DNA of 64,000 nt. Source: Planctomycetia bacterium. GTDB lineage: Bacteria; Planctomycetota; UBA8108; UBA1146. A model generated the notes under the pieces. It worked only from the letters and a program-made list of their open reading frames with translations, was not told where the DNA came from and made no database searches. The position numbers and the translations under genes were made by a program. Below are positions 42,550-52,253 of the stretch, one piece after another. Position 1 is the first letter of the stretch; every line of letters starts with the position of its first letter. The stretch covers positions 1 through 64,000 of the forward strand of contig JAAXJX010000005.1 in NCBI GenBank assembly GCA_012269595.1. The letters are read 5' to 3'.

Positions 42550-44073
42550 ATGGCTTCCCACACTGACCCCTCCTATGGATTTGTGATCGACAACCGAAGT
42601 TGCATCGGTTGCCACGCCTGCACAGTGGCTTGCAAGACCGAGCACTCTGATCCGGTCGGGATCAACAAGACCTGGGTCCAATATCTGGAAAAAGGGGTCC
42701 ATCCCCGAGCAGAGCGTGCCTTCCATGTTTTGCGATGCAATCACTGTGCAGATGCTCCCTGTGTGGAAATTTGCCCCACAGCCAGCCTCTCCGTTCGCAA
42801 GGATGCCATCGTCGATTTTGATCCCGGGAGGTGCATTGGCTGCAAAGCGTGCATGCAGGCCTGTCCTTACGACGCCATCGATATCCACCCGGAGACGGGG
42901 ACCGCGACAAAATGTAATTATTGCAGTCACCGTGTCGACGCCGGTCGAGAACCGGCATGTGCTGTCGTGTGTCCCACGGGAGCGATCGTGACGGGAGATC
43001 TGGCTGATCCAGAGAGCCGTATTGCACGATTGGTGGCGGGTGAACCGACGATGGTTCGCAAGCCGGAAAAAGGAACCCGGCCCAAGATTCACTACATCGA
43101 AGGCCATGTGGAGGCACTCGATCCTCTCGCCAGTCAAAGACCACAGAGAACGCTCTGGGGTCAAAGGCAGGAGGATGGAACCGACGATGCCGAGAACCCG
43201 GTGACATACCAGCGGGGAGCTCCAACGCGGACCTACGATATCCAACAGCGTCACGCTCTCAGCTGGGGCTGGAAGGTCAGTGCGTACCTGTGGACAAAGT
43301 CGATTGCTGCGGGAGCACTGATGGTTCCCGCACTGCTTTGGCCCTTTGAAAGACGAAGCCTGATCGATGGGGCCCTCGACATCGCCTGGCCTCTGGCGTT
43401 GATTTTCATGGCTGTGACCGGAGTCTTGCTGGTCGCCGACCTGAAGAGACCGGAGAGATTCCTCTGGGTTCTTCTGCGGCCTCAATGGTCCTCCTGGCTG
43501 GTTCGTGGAGCCTATGGAATCACTCTCTACAACGGAGTCCTGGTTGCAGGGTGGTGGTTGGGTGAGAGCAGTTCGAGTGGTCTCGGCGCACTGTTGTTAC
43601 TGGCAGGGGGAGTCCTCGGTACTTTTGTCGCAGCCTACTCCGGCTGGCTCTTTGGCCAGGCGAAGGGAAGAGACATGTGGCAATCGGCCCTGTCGCCACT
43701 CCATCTGGGTCTGCAAGCTGTCGTAGCCGGAGCAGCTGCACTCTGGTTGTTGAACCCCGGTGAACTGGGAGAACTCAAGGGCCTGTTACTCTTCTCCCTG
43801 ATCCTGGAAACCCCTTTCGTTCTTCTCGATGTCCATGGACGCCATTCCACCGAAGCTGCCCGTCGTGCTGCCCACTCGATTCTGGAAGGGCGACGTGCAC
43901 CGATTTACTGGGTGGGGGTTCTGGGCCTTGGAAAATTGGTTCCATTGCTGTGGATCTCATTCCTCGATACCGGATCGGGATTGGCCGTCATCCCCGCGCT
44001 TTTGGCGTTGCTGGGAATAGCCCTTTGGGAACACCTGTGGGTGGAGGCTCCGCAACGCCTCCCCCTGGCATGA
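42550..44073 (+). CDS. Four-cluster ferredoxin fused to NrfD-like quinone-linked membrane protein
   Basis: 507 residues. Residues 1-200 hold four [4Fe-4S] motifs: CIGCHACTVAC, CNHCADAPCVEIC, CIGCKACMQAC and a final CNYC with a distant CAVVC, as in PsrB/NrfC/HybA subunits. Residues about 235-500 have eight or so membrane helices of the NrfD/PsrC type that exchange electrons with quinone. These two subunits are normally separate proteins; here they are fused. The catalytic subunit gene starts 12 bp later. Together they form a Psr-type complex iron-sulfur molybdoenzyme. The N-terminus has no signal peptide, so the ferredoxin domain faces the cytoplasm if it is not moved by another route. Confidence 0.88.
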   Translation: MASHTDPSYGFVIDNRSCIGCHACTVACKTEHSDPVGINKTWVQYLEKGVHPRAERAFHVLRCNHCADAPCVEICPTASLSVRKDAIVDFDPGRCIGCKACMQACPYDAIDIHPETGTATKCNYCSHRVDAGREPACAVVCPTGAIVTGDLADPESRIARLVAGEPTMVRKPEKGTRPKIHYIEGHVEALDPLASQRPQRTLWGQRQEDGTDDAENPVTYQRGAPTRTYDIQQRHALSWGWKVSAYLWTKSIAAGALMVPALLWPFERRSLIDGALDIAWPLALIFMAVTGVLLVADLKRPERFLWVLLRPQWSSWLVRGAYGITLYNGVLVAGWWLGESSSSGLGALLLLAGGVLGTFVAAYSGWLFGQAKGRDMWQSALSPLHLGLQAVVAGAAALWLLNPGELGELKGLLLFSLILETPFVLLDVHGRHSTEAARRAAHSILEGRRAPIYWVGVLGLGKLVPLLWISFLDTGSGLAVIPALLALLGIALWEHLWVEAPQRLPLA

Positions 44074-44085
44074 GGAGAGATCAGC

Positions 44086-46920
44086 ATGAGTAAGATCAGC
44101 TGGATCGAAAAGCTTGCCGGACTTGTCGGGTTGGTTCCCCGAGAAAGAAAGTGGCCCGATCCCGACCCCTATGGAGAAGGATTGTTGCGCTATCCTCCCT
44201 TCGAGAAATGGCTTGAAGTGGAAGAGCTGGACAGCAAGCGCAAGCCACGACGACTGGCGATGGTCCCGACGACCTGTTTCAACTGCGAGGCTGCCTGTGG
44301 GCTGTTGGCTGCTGTGGACAAGGACTCCCGGGAGATCCTTCGTCTCGAGGGAAATCCTCTGCACCCCGGAAGCCGCGGAAAAAACTGTGCCAAGGGACCT
44401 GCGACGCTGAATCAGGTACAGGATCCGGAGCGAATTTTGCAGCCGATGCGCAGGGTCGGTCCCCGCGGTGAGGGCAAGTTTGAACCGGTCAGTTGGGAAA
44501 CCGCTCTCAATCAGATCGCAAAGTCGATCCAGGATTGCTTCAAGGAAGATCGTCACGATGAGGTGATGTATCACGTGGGCAGGCCGGGACATGAGGGCTC
44601 AGTAGAGCGTGTCTTGCAGGCGTGGGGGATTGATGGCCATAACAGTCACACCACGGTTTGTTCTGCCAGTGCCCGCGCCGGTTACCAATTCACCTGGGGA
44701 TATGACCGTCCCGCACCGGATCACGCCAATGCCCAGCTGATTCTGCTCCTCAGTGCCCATCTCGAGTCAGGGCACTATTTCAATCCCCATGCCCAGAGAA
44801 TCATTGAGGCCAAACACAGTGGGGCTCGCATCGTGGTCCTCGATCCACGATTGTCGAACACCGCCTCGAGGGCGGACCTGTGGCTACCGACGAAACCGGG
44901 AACCGAGGGCGCAGTCATCCTTGCGGCATTGAAGATTCTCATTGAGGAGGATCGGATTGATCGCAAGTTTATCTCGGAGTGGGTCGATTGGCGCGGTTAC
45001 CTGAAAGAGCTTCATCCGGAAGACGTACCGACGGTGGATCGCTTCCTGAAGCGCTTCTCTGAACACCTTTCCGAGTGGACACCTGCAGAGGCCGAAAGTT
45101 ACGCAGGACTGGAGAGTGGCAGCATTGAAAAATTGGCTGCCGAGATTGCCCGGGCCGGATCGCGTATTGCCGCCCATTGCTGGCGCAGTGCCGCCAGCGG
45201 CAATCTGGGGGGGTGGCAGATCGCCCGTTCGCTGGCGATCCTCAATGCCTTCACAGGTTCACTGGGGGTGGAGGGGGGCACCTCTCCCGCCGGTTGGAAC
45301 AAGTTCAAGCCTGACTTCTTTTCGATGCCAGATCCCGGCAAGCGCTGGAATGAATTAATCTGGCCACGACAATTCCCGACCTCATTTTATGAAATGAGTC
45401 ATCTGCTGCCGCATCTGGTGGAAGACGGTATCGGCAAGATCGGTGTCTATTTCACTCGCGTCTTCAATCCGGTTTGGACCTATCCGGATGGCATGTCGTG
45501 GATGAGGATGCTTGAAGACGAGGAGAAAGTGGGCCTTCATGTCGCCCTGACTCCGACCTGGAATGAAACCGCTTACTACGCCGATCTGGTTCTGCCGATG
45601 GGACATTCCACCGAGAGGCACGACGTTCAGAGTCTGGAGACGCATTCTGCGCGGTGGCTCTCTTTCCGGCAGCCGATCTTCAGGGCATTGGCCCGACTGG
45701 AAGGAAAGCCCAGCGACGATACCCGTGGATTCAATCCCGGTGAGGTATGGGAGGAAGACGAATTCTGGATCGAGTTGTCGTGGCGTATCGACCCGGATGG
45801 CAGTCTCGGAATTCGCAAGCATTTTGAGTCCCCCTACAGACCGGGAGAAAAGGTCACCGTTGAAGAGCAGTATCAGCACATGTTCGAAAACAGTGTTCCC
45901 GGCCTCCCTGAAAAAGCGGCAGAGAATCAAATGACTCCCATGGAGTACATGACTCGAGTGGGGGCTCACGAGTTGCCTGGAGAAGCTTATGAGCTTCATC
46001 GGCAGGAGGTGGATCTGGCAGAAAATCAGATCCCGGAAATTGATCCCCAAACCGGGCTCGCCAGTGTGGATGGCAAAGTGATCGGTGTGGCGGTGGATGG
46101 TGCAATTCGCAAGGGCTTTCCGACACCGAGCCGCCGAATAGAGATCTACTCGGGTCTTCTTGAAGAGTGGGGTTTCTCGGAGGAGGCACTTCCCGGTGTA
46201 TCACGATCTCATGTAGGCCCGGAAAACCTGGATCCGGAAAATGGCATCTACGTTCTCGTACCCACGTTCCGCTTGCCGACGATGATTCACTCCCGCTCTG
46301 CCAACTCCAAGCATCTGATGGAGATCTCCCATGCCAATCCGGTGTGGATTCACCCGGAAGATGCAGAGCGTCACGACATCCTCGATGGTGCACTGGTGCG
46401 GGTTGAGACAGAAATTGGGCATTTCGTCAATCGTGCGCGGATTACGGATGGCATTCGCAGTGGGGTGATCGCCTGTTCCCACCATATGGGCCGCTGGCGC
46501 AAAGAGGATGGACCCGGATCACGCTGGAGCAGTGCCACGGTCAATTTTGAGGAACTGTCGGATGGCAGTACCCGAATGCGTCGACTTCAGGGTTCTGAGC
46601 CTTTCAAGAGTGAAGATCCTGACAGTGAGAGGACCTGGTGGGATGAAAGTGGCGTCCATCAAAACCTCGCCTTCCCTGTTCAGACAGACCCGGTCAGCGG
46701 CATGCATTGCTGGCATCAGAAGGTCCGATTGGTGAAGGCTGCGGACGATGACCAGTATGGTGACGTGGTCGTTCATCCGGAGAAAGCCAGGGCTGCACAC
46801 CAGAACTGGTTGAAACTGGCCCGACCTGCAGGACCCGATCGCAACGGTGGATTGAGAAGACCCCGGGAACTGCCGCGTCCATTGGGAAGAGATCCCGAGG
46901 CATACCACTTCAAGGATTGA
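44086..46920 (+). CDS. Molybdopterin oxidoreductase catalytic subunit
   Basis: 944 residues of the DMSO reductase / Psr superfamily. The N-terminal [4Fe-4S] site is TCFNCEAACG with the fourth Cys in KNCAKG. HTTVCSASAR probably supplies Cys as the Mo ligand. Other family segments include VVLDPRLSNTASRADLWLPT and a C-terminal molybdopterin-guanine-dinucleotide domain (GVIACSHHMGRW). No twin-arginine signal is visible (start MSKISWIEKLAGLVGLV), so it is likely cytoplasmic, unlike most Psr/Phs enzymes. The partner is the ferredoxin-NrfD fusion upstream. The substrate cannot be deduced; polysulfide, thiosulfate or formate chemistry are all possible. Confidence 0.88.
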   Translation: MSKISWIEKLAGLVGLVPRERKWPDPDPYGEGLLRYPPFEKWLEVEELDSKRKPRRLAMVPTTCFNCEAACGLLAAVDKDSREILRLEGNPLHPGSRGKNCAKGPATLNQVQDPERILQPMRRVGPRGEGKFEPVSWETALNQIAKSIQDCFKEDRHDEVMYHVGRPGHEGSVERVLQAWGIDGHNSHTTVCSASARAGYQFTWGYDRPAPDHANAQLILLLSAHLESGHYFNPHAQRIIEAKHSGARIVVLDPRLSNTASRADLWLPTKPGTEGAVILAALKILIEEDRIDRKFISEWVDWRGYLKELHPEDVPTVDRFLKRFSEHLSEWTPAEAESYAGLESGSIEKLAAEIARAGSRIAAHCWRSAASGNLGGWQIARSLAILNAFTGSLGVEGGTSPAGWNKFKPDFFSMPDPGKRWNELIWPRQFPTSFYEMSHLLPHLVEDGIGKIGVYFTRVFNPVWTYPDGMSWMRMLEDEEKVGLHVALTPTWNETAYYADLVLPMGHSTERHDVQSLETHSARWLSFRQPIFRALARLEGKPSDDTRGFNPGEVWEEDEFWIELSWRIDPDGSLGIRKHFESPYRPGEKVTVEEQYQHMFENSVPGLPEKAAENQMTPMEYMTRVGAHELPGEAYELHRQEVDLAENQIPEIDPQTGLASVDGKVIGVAVDGAIRKGFPTPSRRIEIYSGLLEEWGFSEEALPGVSRSHVGPENLDPENGIYVLVPTFRLPTMIHSRSANSKHLMEISHANPVWIHPEDAERHDILDGALVRVETEIGHFVNRARITDGIRSGVIACSHHMGRWRKEDGPGSRWSSATVNFEELSDGSTRMRRLQGSEPFKSEDPDSERTWWDESGVHQNLAFPVQTDPVSGMHCWHQKVRLVKAADDDQYGDVVVHPEKARAAHQNWLKLARPAGPDRNGGLRRPRELPRPLGRDPEAYHFKD

Positions 46921-46934
46921 AGAGGAGTAGGACC

Positions 46935-47549
46935 GTGAACTCAGCAGTGTTGGAGGGTTTGCCCCTCACCTGTGAAACTTCCGAAGAATGGGCTCCTCTG
47001 GCCCTTGCAAATCTGGATCAGGTTCTTCGTGATCATGCGTGGTGTGAATACAAGGCTGCCAGTGCCGGTCTCGGATTGATGGCCCGATTTCCTGAACATG
47101 AGTTTTTACACCGGCCGATGGTTGCGCTGGTTCAGGAAGAGATGCTGCATTTCAGACAGGTGACGGACTTGCTGAAGGAGCGGGGGGTCTCATTGGGGCC
47201 TCCACCTGTCGATCCCTATGTCAAAAAACTGCGTGGTCTCCTGTGTGCGAAAGGATCCGGGATCGGTGGTCTTGGCGATCACCTGATCGTCAACGCGTTC
47301 GTTGAGGCACGATCTTGTGAACGCTTTCGAGTCCTCGCCCGGGCCCTTGAATCGGGGCCAGAAGCGGATCCCGATCTGTCCAATTTTTATCAGCGCCTGG
47401 CAGATGCGGAGGGGCGACATTGGGAGTCCTTTCGTGATTTGGCCATGCAGGTGTGTGATCCGGCGGTGGTCACCAGGAGGATCTCTGAAGCGGCAGATAT
47501 CGAGGCCGATTTGCTGCGATCACTTCCTGTCGAAGCAAGGATGCACTAG
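46935..47549 (+). CDS. miaE: tRNA-(ms2io6A)-hydroxylase MiaE
   Basis: About 204 residues. A ferritin-like diiron monooxygenase that hydroxylates the isopentenyl chain of ms2i6A37 in tRNA. Diagnostic segments are NLDQVLRDHAWCEYKAAS, QEEMLHFRQVTDLLKERG, AFVEARSCERFRVLA and DAEGRHWESF; they supply the Glu and E-x-x-H iron ligands. GTG 46935 is preferred because AGGAGTAGG precedes it; an earlier TTG at 46917 would overlap the molybdoenzyme stop. It lies in the molybdoenzyme operon, with the next gene overlapping by one base. A link between an O2-dependent tRNA enzyme and the molybdoenzyme is only positional. Confidence 0.93.
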   Translation: MNSAVLEGLPLTCETSEEWAPLALANLDQVLRDHAWCEYKAASAGLGLMARFPEHEFLHRPMVALVQEEMLHFRQVTDLLKERGVSLGPPPVDPYVKKLRGLLCAKGSGIGGLGDHLIVNAFVEARSCERFRVLARALESGPEADPDLSNFYQRLADAEGRHWESFRDLAMQVCDPAVVTRRISEAADIEADLLRSLPVEARMH

Positions 47550-48223
47550 TGCCAAGGCAGGTTGTCGTCACCGGCTGCAGCAGGGGAATCGGCAGAGCTC
47601 TGGTGGCGGAGTTCCAAAAGCGTGATGTGGAAGTGGCCGGTTGTGCAAGACAGGGTTCTTTGCTTGCGGAAATGGGTGGAGATCCCCATTTCAGAGCGGT
47701 AGACGTCTGCGATGAGGAGGGGATGAAGCAGTGGGCCGGCGATTTGCGGAGATCAGGGTTCACTCCGGATCTGGTCATCGCCAATGCCGGATTACTGAAT
47801 GTTCGTGCACCTCTCTGGGAAGTATCCGCCGCTGAGTTCTCTTCAGTGATCGACGTTAATGTCAAAGGGGTTCATCTCACCATCTGTGCGTTTGTTCCCG
47901 GGATGCTGGAATCGGGGCGAGGGGTTCTCGTGGCATTATCCTCCGGATGGGGGCGCAGTACTTCACCCGAGGTGGCCCCGTATTGTGCTTCCAAATATGC
48001 AGTGGAAGGCCTGATCGGCTCACTTGCCCAAGAGTTGCCTGCGGAATTGGCGGCAGTGGCTCTTTCTCCTGGAGTGGTTCACACAGAGATGCTCAGCCGT
48101 GCATTTGGAAGTGCGGATGCTGCACTCGCGGTCGAACCGGAAGAGTGGGCTCAGTCTGCTGTGGATTTTCTTCTCGATCTCGGTCCCGCCGATTCGGGGA
48201 AATCCCTGTCTTTTCAACGCTGA
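47549..48223 (+). CDS. Short-chain dehydrogenase/reductase
   Basis: 224 residues with the classical SDR pattern: TGCSRGIGRAL (cofactor loop), IANAG, a catalytic Ser in ALSSGWG, and YCASKYAVEG (Tyr-x3-Lys). SPGVVHTEM follows. The substrate is unknown. The GTG start shares its first base with the miaE stop (TAGTG), so translation is coupled. It is the last gene of the operon begun at 42550. Confidence 0.85.
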   Translation: MPRQVVVTGCSRGIGRALVAEFQKRDVEVAGCARQGSLLAEMGGDPHFRAVDVCDEEGMKQWAGDLRRSGFTPDLVIANAGLLNVRAPLWEVSAAEFSSVIDVNVKGVHLTICAFVPGMLESGRGVLVALSSGWGRSTSPEVAPYCASKYAVEGLIGSLAQELPAELAAVALSPGVVHTEMLSRAFGSADAALAVEPEEWAQSAVDFLLDLGPADSGKSLSFQR

Positions 48224-48228
48224 CCCGA

Positions 48229-50133
48229 CTAATCCTCCTCAGAGTTTTCCTGCGGACCGTTCTCCACTGTCTGAGCAGCCTTCTGTTCTTGTACCCACGT
48301 TTCCATCCTTGAGCGCAGAATCTCCAGCGGCATCGAACCTTCGGCGAGCAGGTGGTCGTGGAATCCGCGAATGTCAAAGTCGTCGCCCAACTCTTCACGG
48401 GCATTTTTGACCAATGACTGGATTTCCAGCTCTCCCACCTTGTAGGCCAGTGCCTGTCCAGGCCATGCGATGTAACGGTCCACTTCTGCCTCGACATTCT
48501 TCCGAGTGAGGGCAGAGTTTTCCATCATCACCTGAATCGCCTGGTCTCTGGTCCAGCCCAGTTGATGAATTCCGGTATCGACCACGAGTCTCAGAGCGCG
48601 CCACATTTCATAAGAGAGCTTTCCAAATCGGGAGTAGGGATCCTGGTAGAAGCCCATTTCGTCTCCGAGAGATTCTGCGTACAGCCCCCAGCCTTCGATA
48701 TACGCAGTGAAATGGGTAATCTTTCTCCAGTTTGGAAGCCCTTCCATTTCCCCCTGAAGTGCCAATTGGTGATGGTGCCCGGGGACTGCTTCATGGAGAG
48801 CCAATGCTTCCATTTCGTAGATAGGACGGCTCCTCAGATCAAAGGTGTTGGCATAGAACCAGCCGGGTTGGGATCCATCCGCAGGTGGGGACATGTAGTA
48901 GGCGGTCGTCGATCGGGGGGCTTCGTGGGGAGGGATTTCCCGGACTCCGTAAGGAGACCGCGGCAATTTTCCAAACAGGGTTGGCATCATGGCATCGGCA
49001 CGTTTGCAAATATCACGATAGCCCTTCAGGAGATCTTCTGCTGATTCGTGATAGAAGCGGGGGTCCTCACGAAGAAACTGGACAAATGCCGAAAAATCAC
49101 CATCAAAATCAACTTCCTCGATGATTTTCTGCATCTCCGATTTGATTCTTGCCACTTCCCTGAGACCCAACTGATGAATATCGGCGGCTGAAAGTTGTGT
49201 AGAAGTGTGTTTACGGATGCAAAAACTGTAGTACTCATTCCCATTGGGAAATTCATAGGCCCCAAAGGAGTCCCTCGCCAGGGGGATGTATGTCGACTCC
49301 AGGTATGCTGCGAGTTCGGAAAGCGCGGGCTGAACCTTGTCACCGATCACACTTTGAGCTTTCTCCTGAATCTTGCTCCATTTCTCGGGGCTGGTACCTG
49401 CAGGCCTCTTGTTGAAGGGAGCATAAAAGAGGGACTCTGCCGGTGCTGGAGAGGTACAGGCCAGAAATTGTTCAGGAACCCCGACCAGAGTCGCTTTTGG
49501 GGGCAGAAAGCCCTCATTGACTGCTCTCTCCAGAACTTCCTTTACTCCGCTGATATAAGCAGGAATCGCCTCAAGCCGTGAAAGGTAGTTTTCGTAATCT
49601 TCTGTTTTGACAAAACGAAGTTGGCTGTGAAGTCTGGGGAGCCATACCTGTGGCCCCCTGCGTTGATTGATGGGGGCCAAATGCTCACCCACACGAATGC
49701 CATCCAGTTTGTTCTCAATGATGTTGATCAGGATTTGCGCCTGTTGACGATCCTGTTCGGGAATCTGTGAGAGATCCAGGGCATACATTGCATTGAAAAG
49801 ACTGAAATACTTTTTCAGATCGCGGTCGATGGTTTTCAGTCCGGATTGTGGAAGTTTGCCCTGAGCGGCCTTGTTCCCATACTCAGCTGCAAGCATGGGA
49901 CTTACTGATAGTTGGTACTCCCAGAAATCGTCATAGATCTTCTCAAGGGAATTCAGTACCTGGTCTGCGGCGGTGATCGGAGGTGGGATGAAATCCTGTG
50001 AAAAGAGCGTTCGGTTTCCTGAAATGGGGAACAGCGTCACCCATAGAAGAACTGTCAGTGAAAGCGTTAGCCCGGGTCGAACTGTATTAAGTGAAGAAGT
50101 CTCTTCGACAGATGCACACGAATTCGGAATCAT
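48229..50133 (-). CDS. Exported DUF885 metalloprotease-like protein
   Basis: 634 residues with a signal peptide (LTLSLTVLLWVTLFPISG). The hallmark of the family, LHEAVPGHHHQLAL, lies at about residues 446-459, with the downstream Glu in AYIEGWGLYAE completing a gluzincin-type zinc site. PYEMWRALRLVVDTG-like sequence and RDQAIQVMMENS are also typical. DUF885 proteins are predicted exopeptidases; the substrate is not known. It is monocistronic, convergent with the SDR gene five bases away. Confidence 0.85.
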   Translation of the reverse strand: MIPNSCASVEETSSLNTVRPGLTLSLTVLLWVTLFPISGNRTLFSQDFIPPPITAADQVLNSLEKIYDDFWEYQLSVSPMLAAEYGNKAAQGKLPQSGLKTIDRDLKKYFSLFNAMYALDLSQIPEQDRQQAQILINIIENKLDGIRVGEHLAPINQRRGPQVWLPRLHSQLRFVKTEDYENYLSRLEAIPAYISGVKEVLERAVNEGFLPPKATLVGVPEQFLACTSPAPAESLFYAPFNKRPAGTSPEKWSKIQEKAQSVIGDKVQPALSELAAYLESTYIPLARDSFGAYEFPNGNEYYSFCIRKHTSTQLSAADIHQLGLREVARIKSEMQKIIEEVDFDGDFSAFVQFLREDPRFYHESAEDLLKGYRDICKRADAMMPTLFGKLPRSPYGVREIPPHEAPRSTTAYYMSPPADGSQPGWFYANTFDLRSRPIYEMEALALHEAVPGHHHQLALQGEMEGLPNWRKITHFTAYIEGWGLYAESLGDEMGFYQDPYSRFGKLSYEMWRALRLVVDTGIHQLGWTRDQAIQVMMENSALTRKNVEAEVDRYIAWPGQALAYKVGELEIQSLVKNAREELGDDFDIRGFHDHLLAEGSMPLEILRSRMETWVQEQKAAQTVENGPQENSEED

Positions 50134-50203
50134 GGGAATACCCTTGCCAGGTTTTTGACCATGATCAGTGTATACGACCCTGAGAATGACAGGAATACGA
50201 GCG

Positions 50204-50893
50204 TCAGCGAGGGCTGGTCTCTTGAAGATCCACGGTTGCTGGCACGATCCGGGCCTTGGCTTCCAGGGATTCTGACAGGGTCACTTGAAATCGATCCCGG
50301 AAATCGGTGGGAAAGAAGTGGTCAAGAGTCCCGGTTGCCTCAGCAAGGGGGACACCGATGACCGAGTCCCGAATCGGTTGATGAATTTGCCCATCGGGCC
50401 ACTGAAAGACTCCAAGCAGGATCAAGCCAAAGACGAGGCCCGCGATTCCTCCACCCATCAGCGCACCGAGAACTCCGTCACAAGTTTTGAGGGTTCTGTC
50501 AAAGTGGCTGCGAAAGAAGTAGGTAATCAGCATTGTCGAAAAGATGGATCCTGCGAAGATGGCGAGACCCGCAAGGATCTGAGCTCCCAGTGGTCCCAAT
50601 TCGACTCCGACCGATTGAAAGAGTTGAGTTTGGGAAAAGGGCTTCGAAAATTGAAAAGCCATGAAGGCACCCGTGGTTGAACCGAAGAGCAGGGCCGTCG
50701 AGCGATAGAAGCCCAGGCCTGCCCCCGTGAACAAGCCTGCAAGCATGCCCAACAGGATGACGATGTCGATCCAGTTGCATTGCTGCCAGAACACATTGAG
50801 GTTATTGAGTGCTCTGGTGCCGTCCAGCCACTCAGGTAGGATGGAAGCTCCTGAGATGATGGTCATCATCAAATCAGGAACATGGGTGCTCAT
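50204..50893 (-). CDS. CvpA-like membrane protein
   Basis: 229 residues with four membrane helices. The first, NWIDIVILLGMLAGLFTGAG, followed by GFYRSTALLFG matches the CvpA family start (D-hydrophobic-hydrophobic with a G-x3-G-x2-RG-like helix 1). The third and fourth helices are LAIFAGSIFSTMLITYF and GALMGGGIAGLVFGLILLG. The N-terminal 40 residues before helix 1 are an addition. CvpA proteins influence colicin V production and envelope homeostasis; a precise role is unknown. AAGGAG lies ten bases before ATG 50893. Confidence 0.68.
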   Translation of the reverse strand: MSTHVPDLMMTIISGASILPEWLDGTRALNNLNVFWQQCNWIDIVILLGMLAGLFTGAGLGFYRSTALLFGSTTGAFMAFQFSKPFSQTQLFQSVGVELGPLGAQILAGLAIFAGSIFSTMLITYFFRSHFDRTLKTCDGVLGALMGGGIAGLVFGLILLGVFQWPDGQIHQPIRDSVIGVPLAEATGTLDHFFPTDFRDRFQVTLSESLEAKARIVPATVDLQETSPR

Positions 50894-51017
50894 GTGGAAT
50901 CAACTCCTTAATGCCGGCGGACCAATTTCCGCAAATTAAGGATTTTTTGTCAAGAGAGCCTGACAAGTCGTCATTTTGCCGTGATTCGCAGCCCTGATCC
51001 AAATCTGGAGGGATCGG

Positions 51018-51827
51018 ATGTCTTCATATCTGACTGGAATGAATGTGCTCGTCACCGGAGCGAGTGACGGGATCGGAGCCGAGTTGGCGGTCAAGTTGGC
51101 CCAAAATGGCGCAGAATCCCTGATTCTCGCCGGGCGTAACAGAAGTCGTCTGGAGGAGACGGCACTACGCTGCAAGATTCCATGCCGATTGGTCATCGCT
51201 GATCTCGCAACCTCAGAGGGAGTCGATCAGCTGCTGTCAGAGGTCTCTGGAGAAGATATTGACGGTCTCGTCAACAATGCCGGAGTCGGTCTGGGGGGGA
51301 GATTCGAGGATCTGCCACTGGTGGATCAGGATCAAATGATCTTTCTCAACTGCCAGGCCCTGGTCAGGTTGAGTCATTCTCTGCTCCAGCCCATGAAAGT
51401 CAGACAAAAAGGTTTCATTCTCTTTGTCGGATCATTGATTGGGTATGCAGGGGGGCCTGGGATGGCTGCATACAGTGGTACCAAGGGTTTCGTAAACCGT
51501 TTTGCGGAAAGCCTCGGCTGGGAAATGCATGATCAACCGATCAGGATTTTGCTTTTAGCACCCGGGGTAACGCAAACTTCCTTTTTCAAGGCTGCAGGAA
51601 TATCTGAAGACCATATCAGGGCGGGGCAGATGAGTCCCGAGGAAGTTGCGGGAGAAGCCATTCGGGGACTGTTGAGTGACCGTGGAGTCGTGGTCGCGGG
51701 CTGGAGGAACCGAATGTTGCTTTTTCTGGTGAGATTCGCCCCACGCTGGATGGTCGGGTTGGTTTCCAGAAAAATCTTCTCACAAATACTGACCCCGGGG
51801 ACTGATACCGAGGGGAAAAAAGCCTGA
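51018..51827 (+). CDS. Short-chain dehydrogenase/reductase
   Basis: 269 residues. TGASDGIGAELA binds NAD(P), LVNNAGVG follows, Ser is in VGSLIGY, and YSGTKGFVNRF gives Tyr-x3-Lys. LAPGVTQTSFF is the PG loop. The C-terminus (MLLFLVRFAPRWMVGLVSRKI) has the hydrophobic/basic helix seen in membrane-associated SDRs acting on lipid substrates. GGAGG precedes the start. Substrate unknown; monocistronic. Confidence 0.85.
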   Translation: MSSYLTGMNVLVTGASDGIGAELAVKLAQNGAESLILAGRNRSRLEETALRCKIPCRLVIADLATSEGVDQLLSEVSGEDIDGLVNNAGVGLGGRFEDLPLVDQDQMIFLNCQALVRLSHSLLQPMKVRQKGFILFVGSLIGYAGGPGMAAYSGTKGFVNRFAESLGWEMHDQPIRILLLAPGVTQTSFFKAAGISEDHIRAGQMSPEEVAGEAIRGLLSDRGVVVAGWRNRMLLFLVRFAPRWMVGLVSRKIFSQILTPGTDTEGKKA

Positions 51828-51854
51828 GATTCGTCGAGAACTCTCAGTGAAGGA

Positions 51855-52253
51855 TCATTTCCGAGTGGTGGGCAGTCCTCGGGAATTCCAGCCAGGGAAG
51901 GTGATGTTGCCGAGCACGTCGGTCTCACCTACATATCCTCCGCGCATGTCATGCAAATTGCTGAATCCCTTTTCGGAGAGAAGGTCCGCTGCTTTTTGTG
52001 AGCGACCACCCTTTTGACATCCGAGAATGATTTTGGTGTCTGCAGGGAATTCAGCTTCGACACAATCGACGAAATCAGGGTTCATTCGCAGGCCGACGCC
52101 CCCGTCTCCCCGAATCATGATGGGGATGTTGGTCGATTCAGGAACATGACCTTCGGCAAATTCCTCTGGCATGCGAACATCGAGATAATGGTATTCCTGA
52201 TCAGACTGCAACAGGTCGTGAGCCTTGTCAGGGTCGATGCGCTTGATGACCAT
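51855..52253 (-). CDS. Rhodanese-like domain protein
   Basis: 132 residues, a single rhodanese domain. YLDVRMPEEFAEGHVPESTNIP is the typical CH2-type start, split here as YLDVRMPEEFAEGHV then PESTNIP; the catalytic loop is LGCQKGGRSQKAADLL with Cys at about residue 78. The GGYVGE and NITFPGW tail differs from simple GlpE. It transfers sulfane sulfur in the cytoplasm or acts as a sensor. Short gene convergent with the SDR. Confidence 0.88.
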   Translation of the reverse strand: MVIKRIDPDKAHDLLQSDQEYHYLDVRMPEEFAEGHVPESTNIPIMIRGDGGVGLRMNPDFVDCVEAEFPADTKIILGCQKGGRSQKAADLLSEKGFSNLHDMRGGYVGETDVLGNITFPGWNSRGLPTTRK

